From contig NZ_JARACK010000008.1 in the NCBI RefSeq assembly GCF_028767185.1, forward strand, positions 62,001 through 126,000: a stretch of 64,000 nucleotides of DNA. Direction: 5' to 3'. The translations under genes were made by a program, and so were the position numbers. The stretch is from Mangrovimonas aestuarii. GTDB lineage: Bacteria > Bacteroidota > Bacteroidia > Flavobacteriales > Flavobacteriaceae. Of the stretch, positions 55,915 to 63,385 are shown piece after piece (the first letter of the stretch is position 1; each line of letters begins with the position of its first letter). The notes under the pieces are model-generated. The model made no database searches, had not been told where the DNA came from, and saw only the letters and a program-made list of their open reading frames with translations.

Positions 55915-56817
55915 ATGAGTAGAGCTTCTGTATGGATTTCTGCCATGCGATTACGTACTTTACCACTTTCTATTTCCGGAATTATTTTAGCGGGATGTCT
56001 AGCGGCCTATAAAAATGTATTTGATGGTTTGTTATTTACTTTAGCTATTTTGACCACATTGAGCCTTCAAATCCTATCTAATCTTGCCAACGATTATGGT
56101 GATGGGGTTAAAGGAACGGATAACGATGATCGTATTGGCCCTGAGAGAGCTATTCAAAGCGGTGAAATTAGCCCTAAACAAATGAAAAGGGCAATTACAT
56201 TAAATATTGTAATTACTGCTATTTTGGTTTTGGGAATGATTTTCTATGCTTTTTCATCCAAATACTTGTTGTATATCATAGCATTTATCATTCTTGGAGG
56301 TGCTGCTATAATTGCTGCTATCAAGTATACGGTGGGTGATAGTGCTTATGGATACAGAGGTTTGGGGGATTTGTTTGTTTTTGTGTTCTTCGGATTGGTG
56401 AGTGTAATTGGTGGTTACTTTCTATTTTCAAAACAATTGGATTGTGTAACCCTCTTACCAGCTTGTGTTATTGGTTTATTGAGTACTGCTGTGCTTAACT
56501 TGAATAACATGAGGGATATTGATTCCGATAGAAAGTCGAATAAAAATACTCTGGTTGTTAAAATGGGAGGAAAAAAAGCTAAGGTGTATCATTTTGTCTT
56601 GGTAGGTTTCGCTATTTTATTTTCCATCATATTTGGTGTTTATCACTATAATAAACCAGTCAATTTACTTTTTGTTCTGGCTTTTATTCCTCTAGTGACC
56701 CATTTGCTTAAAGTTTACAGAACAAACGATCCAAAACTATACGATCCAGAGCTTAAGAAACTTGCTTTGTCTACAGTGGTTTTGGCCGTTTTTTTAGGAG
56801 TTGGACTTTTGTTGTAA
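55915..56817 (+). CDS. menA: 1,4-Dihydroxy-2-naphthoate polyprenyltransferase
   Basis: Membrane prenyltransferase of the UbiA family that adds the isoprenoid tail to DHNA. The 300-aa polytopic protein has the first Asp-rich motif in LANDYGDGVKGTDNDDRIGP and the second in NNMRDIDSDRKSNKNTL. About eight hydrophobic helices are visible. menG/ubiE, needed for the last methylation, is not in the window. Confidence 0.95.
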   Translation: MSRASVWISAMRLRTLPLSISGIILAGCLAAYKNVFDGLLFTLAILTTLSLQILSNLANDYGDGVKGTDNDDRIGPERAIQSGEISPKQMKRAITLNIVITAILVLGMIFYAFSSKYLLYIIAFIILGGAAIIAAIKYTVGDSAYGYRGLGDLFVFVFFGLVSVIGGYFLFSKQLDCVTLLPACVIGLLSTAVLNLNNMRDIDSDRKSNKNTLVVKMGGKKAKVYHFVLVGFAILFSIIFGVYHYNKPVNLLFVLAFIPLVTHLLKVYRTNDPKLYDPELKKLALSTVVLAVFLGVGLLL

Positions 56818-56889
56818 TAGAGGACTTTCAAAAGTGTTAAATTAATGTGATTTTTTATTAGTAGACACTGAATATCAAAGGTTTATATA

Positions 56890-56897
56890 TATATTTG
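56890..56897 (+). promoter_or_regulatory. -7 element of a candidate sRNA
   Basis: TATATTTG is an exact TAnnTTTG match, 73 bp after menA. No good TTG -33 box was found at the usual distance. Confidence 0.45.
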
Positions 56898-56901
56898 CTG
56901 T

Positions 56902-57001
56902 GTTGATTGTTCTTATCAACTCAGAATGCTAAGGTTTTAGCTTCAATTTTTTGGGGATTGAAAAACTCAGACATACTCTTCTAAGTTGTCTGAGTTTTTT
57001 T
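56902..57001 (+). ncRNA. Candidate small RNA with three hairpins and a terminator
   Basis: In the 215-bp gap between menA and the UPF0173 gene, three local hairpins occur in a row: GTTGAT/ATCAAC (56902-56907, 56915-56920), GCTAA/TTAGC (56928-56932, 56937-56941), and TTCAAT/ATTGAA (56942-56947, 56957-56962). A 13-bp terminator stem follows (56961-56973 with 56987-56999), then T-rich sequence. A TAnnTTTG box lies directly before. No open frame of note is present. Alternatives are a 3' UTR-derived RNA of the menA transcript or an attenuating leader of the downstream gene. Novelty could not be checked. Confidence 0.5.
56961..57001 (+). terminator. Terminator of the candidate sRNA/menA
   Basis: AAAAACTCAGACA (56961-56973) and TGTCTGAGTTTTT (56987-56999) form a perfect 13-bp stem with ACT/AGT pairing inside the loop, ending in T residues. 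Confidence 0.9.
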
Positions 57002-57032
57002 GTAATTTTCATTTCCTAAAAAAATAGTATTC

Positions 57033-57710
57033 ATGAAAATTACCTTTTACGGCCATGCATGTCTAGGAATATTGATTAACGATGTTAATATTCTTGTAGA
57101 TCCATTTATATCAGGAAACCCTAAGGCTTCACACATTAATATTGAAGATTTAAAAGCAGATTATATCCTTTTAACCCATGCTCATCAAGATCATATTCTG
57201 GATGCTGAGGCCATAGCCAAAAGAACCAATGCGGTTATAGTGTCTAATTTTGAGATTGTGAGCCACTATCAAAATAAGGGAATTGAGGGTCATCCAATGA
57301 ATCATGGAGGAAGTTGGGATTTCGAATTTGGGAAGCTTAAATACATAAATGCAATTCACACTTCTTCATTTCCTGATGGGAGTTATGGCGGACAACCTGG
57401 TGGGTTTGTTTTAGAAGGTGAGCATAAAAATATTTACATAGCAGGAGATACTGCCTTGACTATGGATATGAAACTAATCCCAATGCAAACTAAATTGGAT
57501 TTAGCTATTTTACCTATTGGAGATAATTTTACAATGGGAGTTGATGATGCGGTGTTAGCTAGTGATTTTGTAGGATGCGACAAAGTATTAGGGTATCATT
57601 TTGATACGTTTGGATACATTGAAATAGAGCACGATGATGCTAAACGAAAGTTCTTTGAAAAGGACAAAGATTTAATGCTTCTCGAAATAGGAGAAAGTAT
57701 TGAATTGTAA
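57033..57710 (+). CDS. UPF0173 metal-dependent hydrolase (metallo-beta-lactamase fold)
   Basis: A 225-aa cytoplasmic hydrolase. It begins KITFYGHACLGILINDVNIL and carries the metal motif LTHAHQDHILD (HxHxDH, residues about 48-58), then MNHGGSWDF and YIAGDTALTMD with the ligand Asp. This matches the UPF0173 family, whose substrate is not known. It lies 32 bp after the terminator of the menA region. Confidence 0.88.
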   Translation: MKITFYGHACLGILINDVNILVDPFISGNPKASHINIEDLKADYILLTHAHQDHILDAEAIAKRTNAVIVSNFEIVSHYQNKGIEGHPMNHGGSWDFEFGKLKYINAIHTSSFPDGSYGGQPGGFVLEGEHKNIYIAGDTALTMDMKLIPMQTKLDLAILPIGDNFTMGVDDAVLASDFVGCDKVLGYHFDTFGYIEIEHDDAKRKFFEKDKDLMLLEIGESIEL

Positions 57711-57714
57711 TAAT

Positions 57715-57747
57715 ACAAAAAGAGAGCAAGTTAAGCTCTCTTTTTGT
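57715..57747. terminator. Bidirectional terminator between UPF0173 and cyclase genes
   Basis: ACAAAAAGAGAGC (57715-57727) and GCTCTCTTTTTGT (57735-57747) form a perfect 13-bp stem with a 7-nt loop, between converging genes. Confidence 0.9.
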
Positions 57748-57760
57748 CTTTAGTTAAAGT

Positions 57761-58600
57761 TCATTGGTTGACAATTGCTATAATTCGCAAAGGGCTACCA
57801 CTACCGCCTTTTATTTTCATGGGTAGGGCTACTACTTGAAAACCTTTTGAAGGCAGTTGGTCTAAATTTGTTAAATTTTCAAAAGCAGGTACATTTTTGG
57901 TCATTAGGTTGACATGGCTTTTAAACTCGGTTGATTGACCGTAATCGATGCTTGGTGTATCTAACCCCACCGCATGGATATTTCTCTCGGAAACAAGCCA
58001 TTTAGCAGCCTCTGGAGCAAGGCCGGGAAAGTGCAGTTCAGCAACAGCTTCTGAGCCTCGTTTATCGGTTCCCATATATTTTAATTTATTGGGATAGTAT
58101 TTTTCAAAACCGGTGTATAAAAGGACAATAGAACCATCAGGTATGGTTTGTCCTTCTTGTTTTTCCCAATCCAATAAATCTTCAACCGAAATTAAATAAT
58201 CAGTATTATCAGAGGCTTTTTTCGAAACATCTACTTTTACCGCTGAACCAATGAGGTGTTCCAGAGGAATTTCGTCTACTGTTTGTCCGTGTTCAGCAAA
58301 ATGTATTGGAGCATCAATATGAGTTCCCCCATGTTCGGCTGTTGTAAAATTGTTTGCCGCATAGAAAAAACCTTTGTCTGTTACGCCGTAAGCAACCTTT
58401 TCCGTTTCGAACTCTTTTGCAGTCACCCAATAGATCGTTTCGTTGGAGTACGAATGGGAAAGGTCAATTATCTTAGTGTTTGTAAAAGGGTTGGTCTCAG
58501 CAGGATTGGCCGCTAGTGTTGGTTCATTTTTATTTGTGTCCTTACAGCCAATATTCAGTATAATTATGGATAGAGTCCAAATGAAGATTATAGGTTTCAT
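57761..58600 (-). CDS. Cyclase family lipoprotein (kynurenine formamidase-like)
   Basis: A 279-aa metal-dependent hydrolase of the cyclase family. The signal MKPIIFIWTLSIIILNIGCK has a lipobox Cys near 19, so it is exported and anchored. The metal motif HGGTHIDAPIHFAEHG (HxGTHxDxPxHF) near 94-109 is intact, and a later HAVGLDTPSIDYGQST is family-typical. Cytoplasmic relatives hydrolyse N-formylkynurenine; the exported location argues for another substrate. Confidence 0.87.
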   Translation of the reverse strand: MKPIIFIWTLSIIILNIGCKDTNKNEPTLAANPAETNPFTNTKIIDLSHSYSNETIYWVTAKEFETEKVAYGVTDKGFFYAANNFTTAEHGGTHIDAPIHFAEHGQTVDEIPLEHLIGSAVKVDVSKKASDNTDYLISVEDLLDWEKQEGQTIPDGSIVLLYTGFEKYYPNKLKYMGTDKRGSEAVAELHFPGLAPEAAKWLVSERNIHAVGLDTPSIDYGQSTEFKSHVNLMTKNVPAFENLTNLDQLPSKGFQVVALPMKIKGGSGSPLRIIAIVNQ

Positions 58601-58724
58601 TTCGTGTGAGTTAAGTGGTTGATTTTTAAAGGTATTAACTTTTTTACAAACGGCTGTAAAATCATATAATGTAAAACAGGAGATATTGCAAGGATAAATC
58701 TTAGCACTCCAAAAAGCTATCGTT

Positions 58725-58732
58725 TACATTTG
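58725..58732 (+). promoter_or_regulatory. -7 promoter element of the YdjM-like gene
   Basis: TACATTTG is an exact TAnnTTTG match 30 bp upstream of the TTG start at 58762. No clear TTG -33 box was found at the expected distance. Confidence 0.45.
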
Positions 58733-58761
58733 CAGAGTTATTACAAAGAACTTTTAGCAGA

Positions 58762-59757
58762 TTGGATTCATTAACTCAAATTGTATTGGGAGCAGCCGTT
58801 GGAGAAGCTGTTCTTGGTAAAAAAGTAGGAAATAAGGCAATGCTTTATGGAGCAATAGGAGGTACTATACCAGATTTAGATGTCCTATCGTCTCATTTTG
58901 TTGATACGGTAAGTGCTTTGGAATTCCATCGAGGGGTGACTCATTCTATTTTATTCTGTGTTTTAATGAGTCCGCTTTTGGGTTGGTTGGTGTCTCGTTG
59001 GGAGCGTTCTGTAAATTGGAAAGCGTGGAGCTGGCTGTTCTTTGCTGCTTTGGTAACCCATCCAATATTGGATGCTCATACCACATGGGGCACCCAACTA
59101 TTTTGGCCATTAGATTTACGTTTGGCTTTCAAAAATATCTTTGTAATCGATCCGCTGTATACTCTCCCTTTTTTGGTTTGTTTGGTTATTGCCATGTTCC
59201 AAAAAAGAGGAAGTAGGAAGAGGATTAGTTGGAATTGGTTAGGTATTGGTTTGAGTAGTGTTTATATGCTCATAACAATAGCATTAAAAGGTATAACCTA
59301 CCTAGAATTTAAAAGAGCTTTAGATTCTCAAGGAATTGTGTATCAAGAAATAGAAACACGTCCTAGTCCTTTTAATACAATTATGTGGTCAGCTAATGTA
59401 AATGTTAAAGATGGTTTTATGTTAGCTGATTATTCCCTGTTTGATAGCAAGCCTATTGCGTTTGAGTTTATTCCCAAACAAGAGTTTCTTTTAAAGGGTT
59501 TAGTTGATGAAGACAAGGTTAATCGTTTAAAGGCAATAACTCAAGGATGGTATTCTGTGAGCTCAACTAATGATAAGCTTTACCTCAATGACTTGAGATT
59601 CGGATTAATCGATAACCGCCCGGGTCATGAAACCTTTGCCTTTAGCTTTCTTCTGGAAAAAACACCAAACGGGTTAACGGTAACCGAAATTCCTAAAAAC
59701 AAGGATAACGCCAAAATGCTTATGGCTAACTTATGGCAACGGATTAAAGGGAACTAA
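58762..59757 (+). CDS. YdjM-like membrane-bound metal-dependent hydrolase
   Basis: A 331-aa inner-membrane protein. The start is the TTG at 58762: MDSLTQIVLGAAVGEAVLGK is the conserved N-terminus of the family and no ATG lies near it. The metal-site region is visible as GTIPDLDVLSSHF and FHRGVTHSILFCV (the DxD and HRGxTHS motifs), then HPILDAHTTWGTQLFWP. About four to five membrane helices are followed by a soluble C-terminal domain from about 200. Such proteins (YdjM, LexA-regulated in E. coli) have no well-defined reaction. The stop abuts the converging HAD gene. Confidence 0.87.
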   Translation: MDSLTQIVLGAAVGEAVLGKKVGNKAMLYGAIGGTIPDLDVLSSHFVDTVSALEFHRGVTHSILFCVLMSPLLGWLVSRWERSVNWKAWSWLFFAALVTHPILDAHTTWGTQLFWPLDLRLAFKNIFVIDPLYTLPFLVCLVIAMFQKRGSRKRISWNWLGIGLSSVYMLITIALKGITYLEFKRALDSQGIVYQEIETRPSPFNTIMWSANVNVKDGFMLADYSLFDSKPIAFEFIPKQEFLLKGLVDEDKVNRLKAITQGWYSVSSTNDKLYLNDLRFGLIDNRPGHETFAFSFLLEKTPNGLTVTEIPKNKDNAKMLMANLWQRIKGN

Positions 59758-60429
59758 TTACACACTGTTTAATTGAAAAAAGTCTTTAGCTTTATTGAAC
59801 ACAATTTCTTCAAAGCTAGTGATTACTTTGTCTGCAGTACTGTAATTTTGATTCTTAGAGTTAGGGCTTTTAAAACCCACACAGAAAATTCCAGCAGCAT
59901 TTGCAGCTTGAATTCCATTTGTAGAATCTTCAATTACCAAACAGTTTTTTCTATTGAAACCTGCAAGGTCTGCAGCTTTTTCAAAAATCTCTGGATGTGG
60001 TTTAGATGCTTTTAAATCAGCTCCGCTAATCTTAGACTTAAAGTATTTATTTAAGCCGAATCTATCGAACACACTATCTATGGTTCCCATAGAAGCAGAA
60101 GAGGCTAAAACTAACGTAAGTCCGTTGCTGTGATAATCTTTAATAAGATCGTGAACACCTTGTATTAATTGGAGTTCTGGGTCATTCTTAAACAATCGCT
60201 TGAAGATGCTTCGCTTGATATTTACAAGCTCTTGAGGTTCGTTTGTTAATTCAAAATGGTTGCAAAGGCTTTTACACACGTTAATGGTAGATTGTCCCGT
60301 AAACGATTGGTAATGTTCTTGAGAAACTTCAATGTTAAGTTCGTTGAACATTCCATAATAAGCTTTGTGGTGTAGGGGTTCTGTATCTACAATTACCCCA
60401 TCCATATCAAATAAAACAGCTTTTAACAC
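59758..60429 (-). CDS. HAD superfamily phosphatase (beta-phosphoglucomutase-like)
   Basis: A 223-aa HAD hydrolase. Motif I is LFDMDGVIVDTEPLHHKAYY (DxD near 8-10); motif II is VLASSASMGT; motif III has KPHPEIFEKAADLAG with Lys; motif IV is CLVIEDSTNGIQAANAAG. The helical cap between motifs I and II is of the beta-phosphoglucomutase class. A sugar-phosphate phosphatase or mutase are both possible. No trehalose or maltose phosphorylase genes are nearby to support a mutase. Confidence 0.87.
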   Translation of the reverse strand: MLKAVLFDMDGVIVDTEPLHHKAYYGMFNELNIEVSQEHYQSFTGQSTINVCKSLCNHFELTNEPQELVNIKRSIFKRLFKNDPELQLIQGVHDLIKDYHSNGLTLVLASSASMGTIDSVFDRFGLNKYFKSKISGADLKASKPHPEIFEKAADLAGFNRKNCLVIEDSTNGIQAANAAGIFCVGFKSPNSKNQNYSTADKVITSFEEIVFNKAKDFFQLNSV

Positions 60430-60476
60430 AGCAAAAATTTTTCGCGAAGATAGGCTAATTGTTTGTAATGTGAAAG

Positions 60477-61658
60477 TTAAGCTTTTTTGGTGATGAGCAC
60501 GATTCTATTATCATCTATATCGGTAGTACAGAAAATGTAAATCTCACCACCATCATCAACACCAAGTTTTTTTCTGATCTGTGGTACACTATCGGGAAAG
60601 TTGCGTGTAGTAATATTGGCTTTTTTTATCCCTTTTTTTTTAAATGTTTTTTTGTTGTAGGGAATTATTTCTTCTACAATGAAATGTCTTCCAGGGAAAT
60701 CAATCAAAGTATCTGAAGTATATAAATGGGTATGCTGATGTAATTTATCAACGTTGTAATGCTCTGCTACAGATTTGAATGCCCCTGCTTTTAGAATAGA
60801 AGAATTAGGCTCATAAATATAGGTTTTTGGGTTACTATAACGAACCTTTGCCTGAGATTCGTCTTCCATATAAAACTTAAAAGTTTCCCCTAATCCTCGT
60901 TTAAGGTTAACAGCGGTTATTTCAATTTTTGTATGGTCATAGTCTTTACAGAGAATCCAAAGCAACTCCTTAACTTCATTGTTAAGGGATACAACGTGAA
61001 TGGCTTTTACATGTTGTAATTCGTTTAATCCAATTGATATATCTAAAAGAGGAGAAGTCTTAAGTAAAATATTATCACTCTTCTTGAAAAGAAAATCAAG
61101 ATGCTCAGGAACATTTGGCAAGCAATCTGCTAGAAAAAACACTTTTCCCTTGCTATCGTGGCGACGGGAAGGGTCGATGTAGATCCAATCAAATTTCCCC
61201 CTCGTATTTTTTAAGTAGTACAATCCATCACCAGAAACCGTTTTTATGTTATCTACATGTAGTTGTTGGTAGTTGTGTGAAACAATTTTGGATAAGGAAT
61301 CATTCAGCTCACAATGTGTGACGCTATCAAACCTTTTGGAAAAGTAGTAATCGTCAATACCAAAACCACCAGTTAGATCAATTAAAGACTTGCCAACAAT
61401 TAGATTTACTTTGTATTTAGCAGTTTCTTCGGAGGAAGTCTGTTCAACATTGAGTTTATTTGGGTAATAAATATTTGGTGTTTTAAACCAAGTAGGTAGT
61501 TTCTTTTCGCACCTTTTCTTGGCATCAATTTGTTCAACAATAGCCCTTATATCAACATTTTCATATGGACTTCCTTTTAAAAGAAGTTTATTGAGATCGG
61601 TTATTAAATGCTGATTAATAAATACCTGAACTTCAGGTTTTAGTATTTTAGAATCCAA
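60477..61658 (-). CDS. Class I SAM-dependent methyltransferase with THUMP-like domain (PG_1098 family)
   Basis: A 393-aa methyltransferase of the type known from Porphyromonas PG_1098. A SAM-binding motif (LIDLTGGFGIDDYYFSKRFD) is near 100-120, FDWIYIDPSRRHDSKGK near 165 holds the DPxR site, and a ferredoxin-like/THUMP-type C-terminal part follows. A nucleic acid (tRNA or rRNA) target is likely. I place the start at TTG 61658 (DSKILKPEVQVF follows), 7 bp after the AI-2E gene stop; the ATG at 61694 would overlap that gene and add unaligned residues. Confidence 0.85.
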   Translation of the reverse strand: MDSKILKPEVQVFINQHLITDLNKLLLKGSPYENVDIRAIVEQIDAKKRCEKKLPTWFKTPNIYYPNKLNVEQTSSEETAKYKVNLIVGKSLIDLTGGFGIDDYYFSKRFDSVTHCELNDSLSKIVSHNYQQLHVDNIKTVSGDGLYYLKNTRGKFDWIYIDPSRRHDSKGKVFFLADCLPNVPEHLDFLFKKSDNILLKTSPLLDISIGLNELQHVKAIHVVSLNNEVKELLWILCKDYDHTKIEITAVNLKRGLGETFKFYMEDESQAKVRYSNPKTYIYEPNSSILKAGAFKSVAEHYNVDKLHQHTHLYTSDTLIDFPGRHFIVEEIIPYNKKTFKKKGIKKANITTRNFPDSVPQIRKKLGVDDGGEIYIFCTTDIDDNRIVLITKKA

Positions 61659-61665
61659 GATGCGT

Positions 61666-62754
61666 TTAGATGTTTTTGGTGAGTTTCTTGACAATTTTGT
61701 TTTCAGTAAAAAATTCCTTTAAAATTACTTTTAAGGCTGTATAAGTTGGGATTGCAACGACCATGCCTATAATACCGAATAAAATTCCAGCAATAATAAT
61801 CACTAAAAATATTTCCAAGGGGTGTGATTTCACACTTTTTGAGAAAATAATGGGTTGACTAAAGAAGTTATCGATTAGCTGGGCTATTAAGAAACCAATA
61901 ATAACTCCTATGGTTTTTGGAAGTATCACACCGCTAAAGCTTTCTCCTAAATGGCTTGTCATCGTTAATGTTATTATTAAAACAGCGCTTATAAGCGGGC
62001 CTATATATGGAATAAGGTTCAGTAAAGCGCATAAAAACGCAATTACTATGGCATTGTCCACACCAACAATTAACAAAGTAGCTGTATATAAAATAAAGAG
62101 AATTAATATTTGAAACAATAGCCCCAAAAAGTATCGAGACAACAAATCTTTGATGGTTGCAAAAGATTTTATAAATCGTTTTTCCTTATCATCCGGCACT
62201 AAGGTCAACAATCCTTCTTCGAACATTTTATTATCCTTGAAGAAAAAGAAGGAAATAAAAATTACAGAAAACAAACCAATACTAAAAGTACCAAAACCAC
62301 TAATAAAAGAGTTTAAAAACTCTGGAATAACAGAATAATCTAATTTAGAAAGAAGATGATATTCTTTGAGTGAATCTTTAATTTCAAATCTTTTCAAGCC
62401 GAAATACTCAACAAATTGCCCATAGAGGTCCTGCATGTTATATTGAAGCTTATCAATGTCAAGTAGAGCAAGGTTTTGGCCTTGCTGAACAACTAAAGGG
62501 ATAAACAAGCCTATTAATCCTACAATGAATCCCACAAATAGTATCATTGTAATAATAATAGATAACGTTTGGTTGAGCTTTAGCTTTCTAGTTAAAAATA
62601 TAACGACAGGTCTCCCAATAAGCGAGACTACTGCAGCAATTACTAAGTAAACAATTACCGATTGAATTTTAAATATAAACCAAAGTAACAAGGAGATACC
62701 AAGCAAAATAGCAATTGCTCTTAGAATACCATTTGCTATAATTTTAGAGTTCAT
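61666..62754 (-). CDS. AI-2E family transporter (TqsA/PerM type permease)
   Basis: A 362-aa inner-membrane protein of the AI-2E/UPF0118 family, with about eight hydrophobic segments: ILRAIAILLGISLLLWFIFK at the start, LSIIITMILFVGFIVGLIGL, then a soluble loop (about 100-150), and ALLNLIPYIGPLISAVLIIT with the conserved PYIGP near 245. Functions in the family range from autoinducer-2 export to Na+/H+ antiport; not assignable here. The methyltransferase gene follows after 7 bp and is probably co-transcribed. Confidence 0.85.
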   Translation of the reverse strand: MNSKIIANGILRAIAILLGISLLLWFIFKIQSVIVYLVIAAVVSLIGRPVVIFLTRKLKLNQTLSIIITMILFVGFIVGLIGLFIPLVVQQGQNLALLDIDKLQYNMQDLYGQFVEYFGLKRFEIKDSLKEYHLLSKLDYSVIPEFLNSFISGFGTFSIGLFSVIFISFFFFKDNKMFEEGLLTLVPDDKEKRFIKSFATIKDLLSRYFLGLLFQILILFILYTATLLIVGVDNAIVIAFLCALLNLIPYIGPLISAVLIITLTMTSHLGESFSGVILPKTIGVIIGFLIAQLIDNFFSQPIIFSKSVKSHPLEIFLVIIIAGILFGIIGMVVAIPTYTALKVILKEFFTENKIVKKLTKNI

Positions 62755-62857
62755 TTGTGTAATTTAATAGAGATGTATATCAAATAAAATAAATTTAATT
62801 GACATAGATGTCTTTCAAAACTGTAAATAACTACATCTAAAAAGAATTATTAGACAC

Positions 62858-63364
62858 CTACAGTATAAGTTGTTTTGTGAATTCGTACAATGCGATATTA
62901 GTGGCTTGAACAACATTCATACTGCTATTTTGACCAAACATTTCAATATGTAAACAAATGTTGGTTTGTTTAAGTGTAGATTCCGAAACACCAAAGTTTT
63001 CATCACCAATTATTAGAAGTATTGGAGTGTTTCTTGGGATTTTGAAAGTGTGAATAGGGGAGCTGGTAGATGTAATTTCAAGAGCAGCAATATAATAGTC
63101 TAGTTTTTTGTGCTGAGCAATAACCTCTGTTAGATCCTTGCCGTTTTCAAACAATACTGATTTTTCTGTTGAACGGGAGGTTTTGGTCATTTTACGTCCC
63201 ATAGGGGCAGTAGCGCCACAGAAGATTATTTTTTCTACTCCAAAAGCATCACAAATTCTGAACAAACTACCTACGTTCGGAGCGTTTGTAACATTGTCGC
63301 AAACCACTGTAATAGGAAAAGTTATTTTAGTAAACTGGGTGTTGTAATGAGTCAGTTGCTCCAA
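62858..63364 (-). CDS. SpoU/TrmH-type RNA 2'-O-methyltransferase
   Basis: A 168-aa SPOUT-class methyltransferase without an N-terminal substrate domain. The three motifs are present: VTNAPNVGSLFRICDAFGVE (N-x-G-x-x-x-R), LLIIGDENFGVSESTL (motif 2, GxExxG), and IEMFGQNSSMNVVQATNIAL (motif 3, SxNVxxA). It probably methylates a ribose 2'-OH of tRNA or rRNA; the exact nucleotide is unknown. Confidence 0.88.
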   Translation of the reverse strand: MEQLTHYNTQFTKITFPITVVCDNVTNAPNVGSLFRICDAFGVEKIIFCGATAPMGRKMTKTSRSTEKSVLFENGKDLTEVIAQHKKLDYYIAALEITSTSSPIHTFKIPRNTPILLIIGDENFGVSESTLKQTNICLHIEMFGQNSSMNVVQATNIALYEFTKQLIL

Positions 63365-63385
63365 TATAATCTTGAATTAAAACCT

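Noticed and set aside
58701-58709. TTAGCACTC, resembling half of a CIRCE heat-shock operator
   Set aside because: The matching half GAGTGCTAA is absent at the right spacing, and the downstream gene is not a heat-shock gene.
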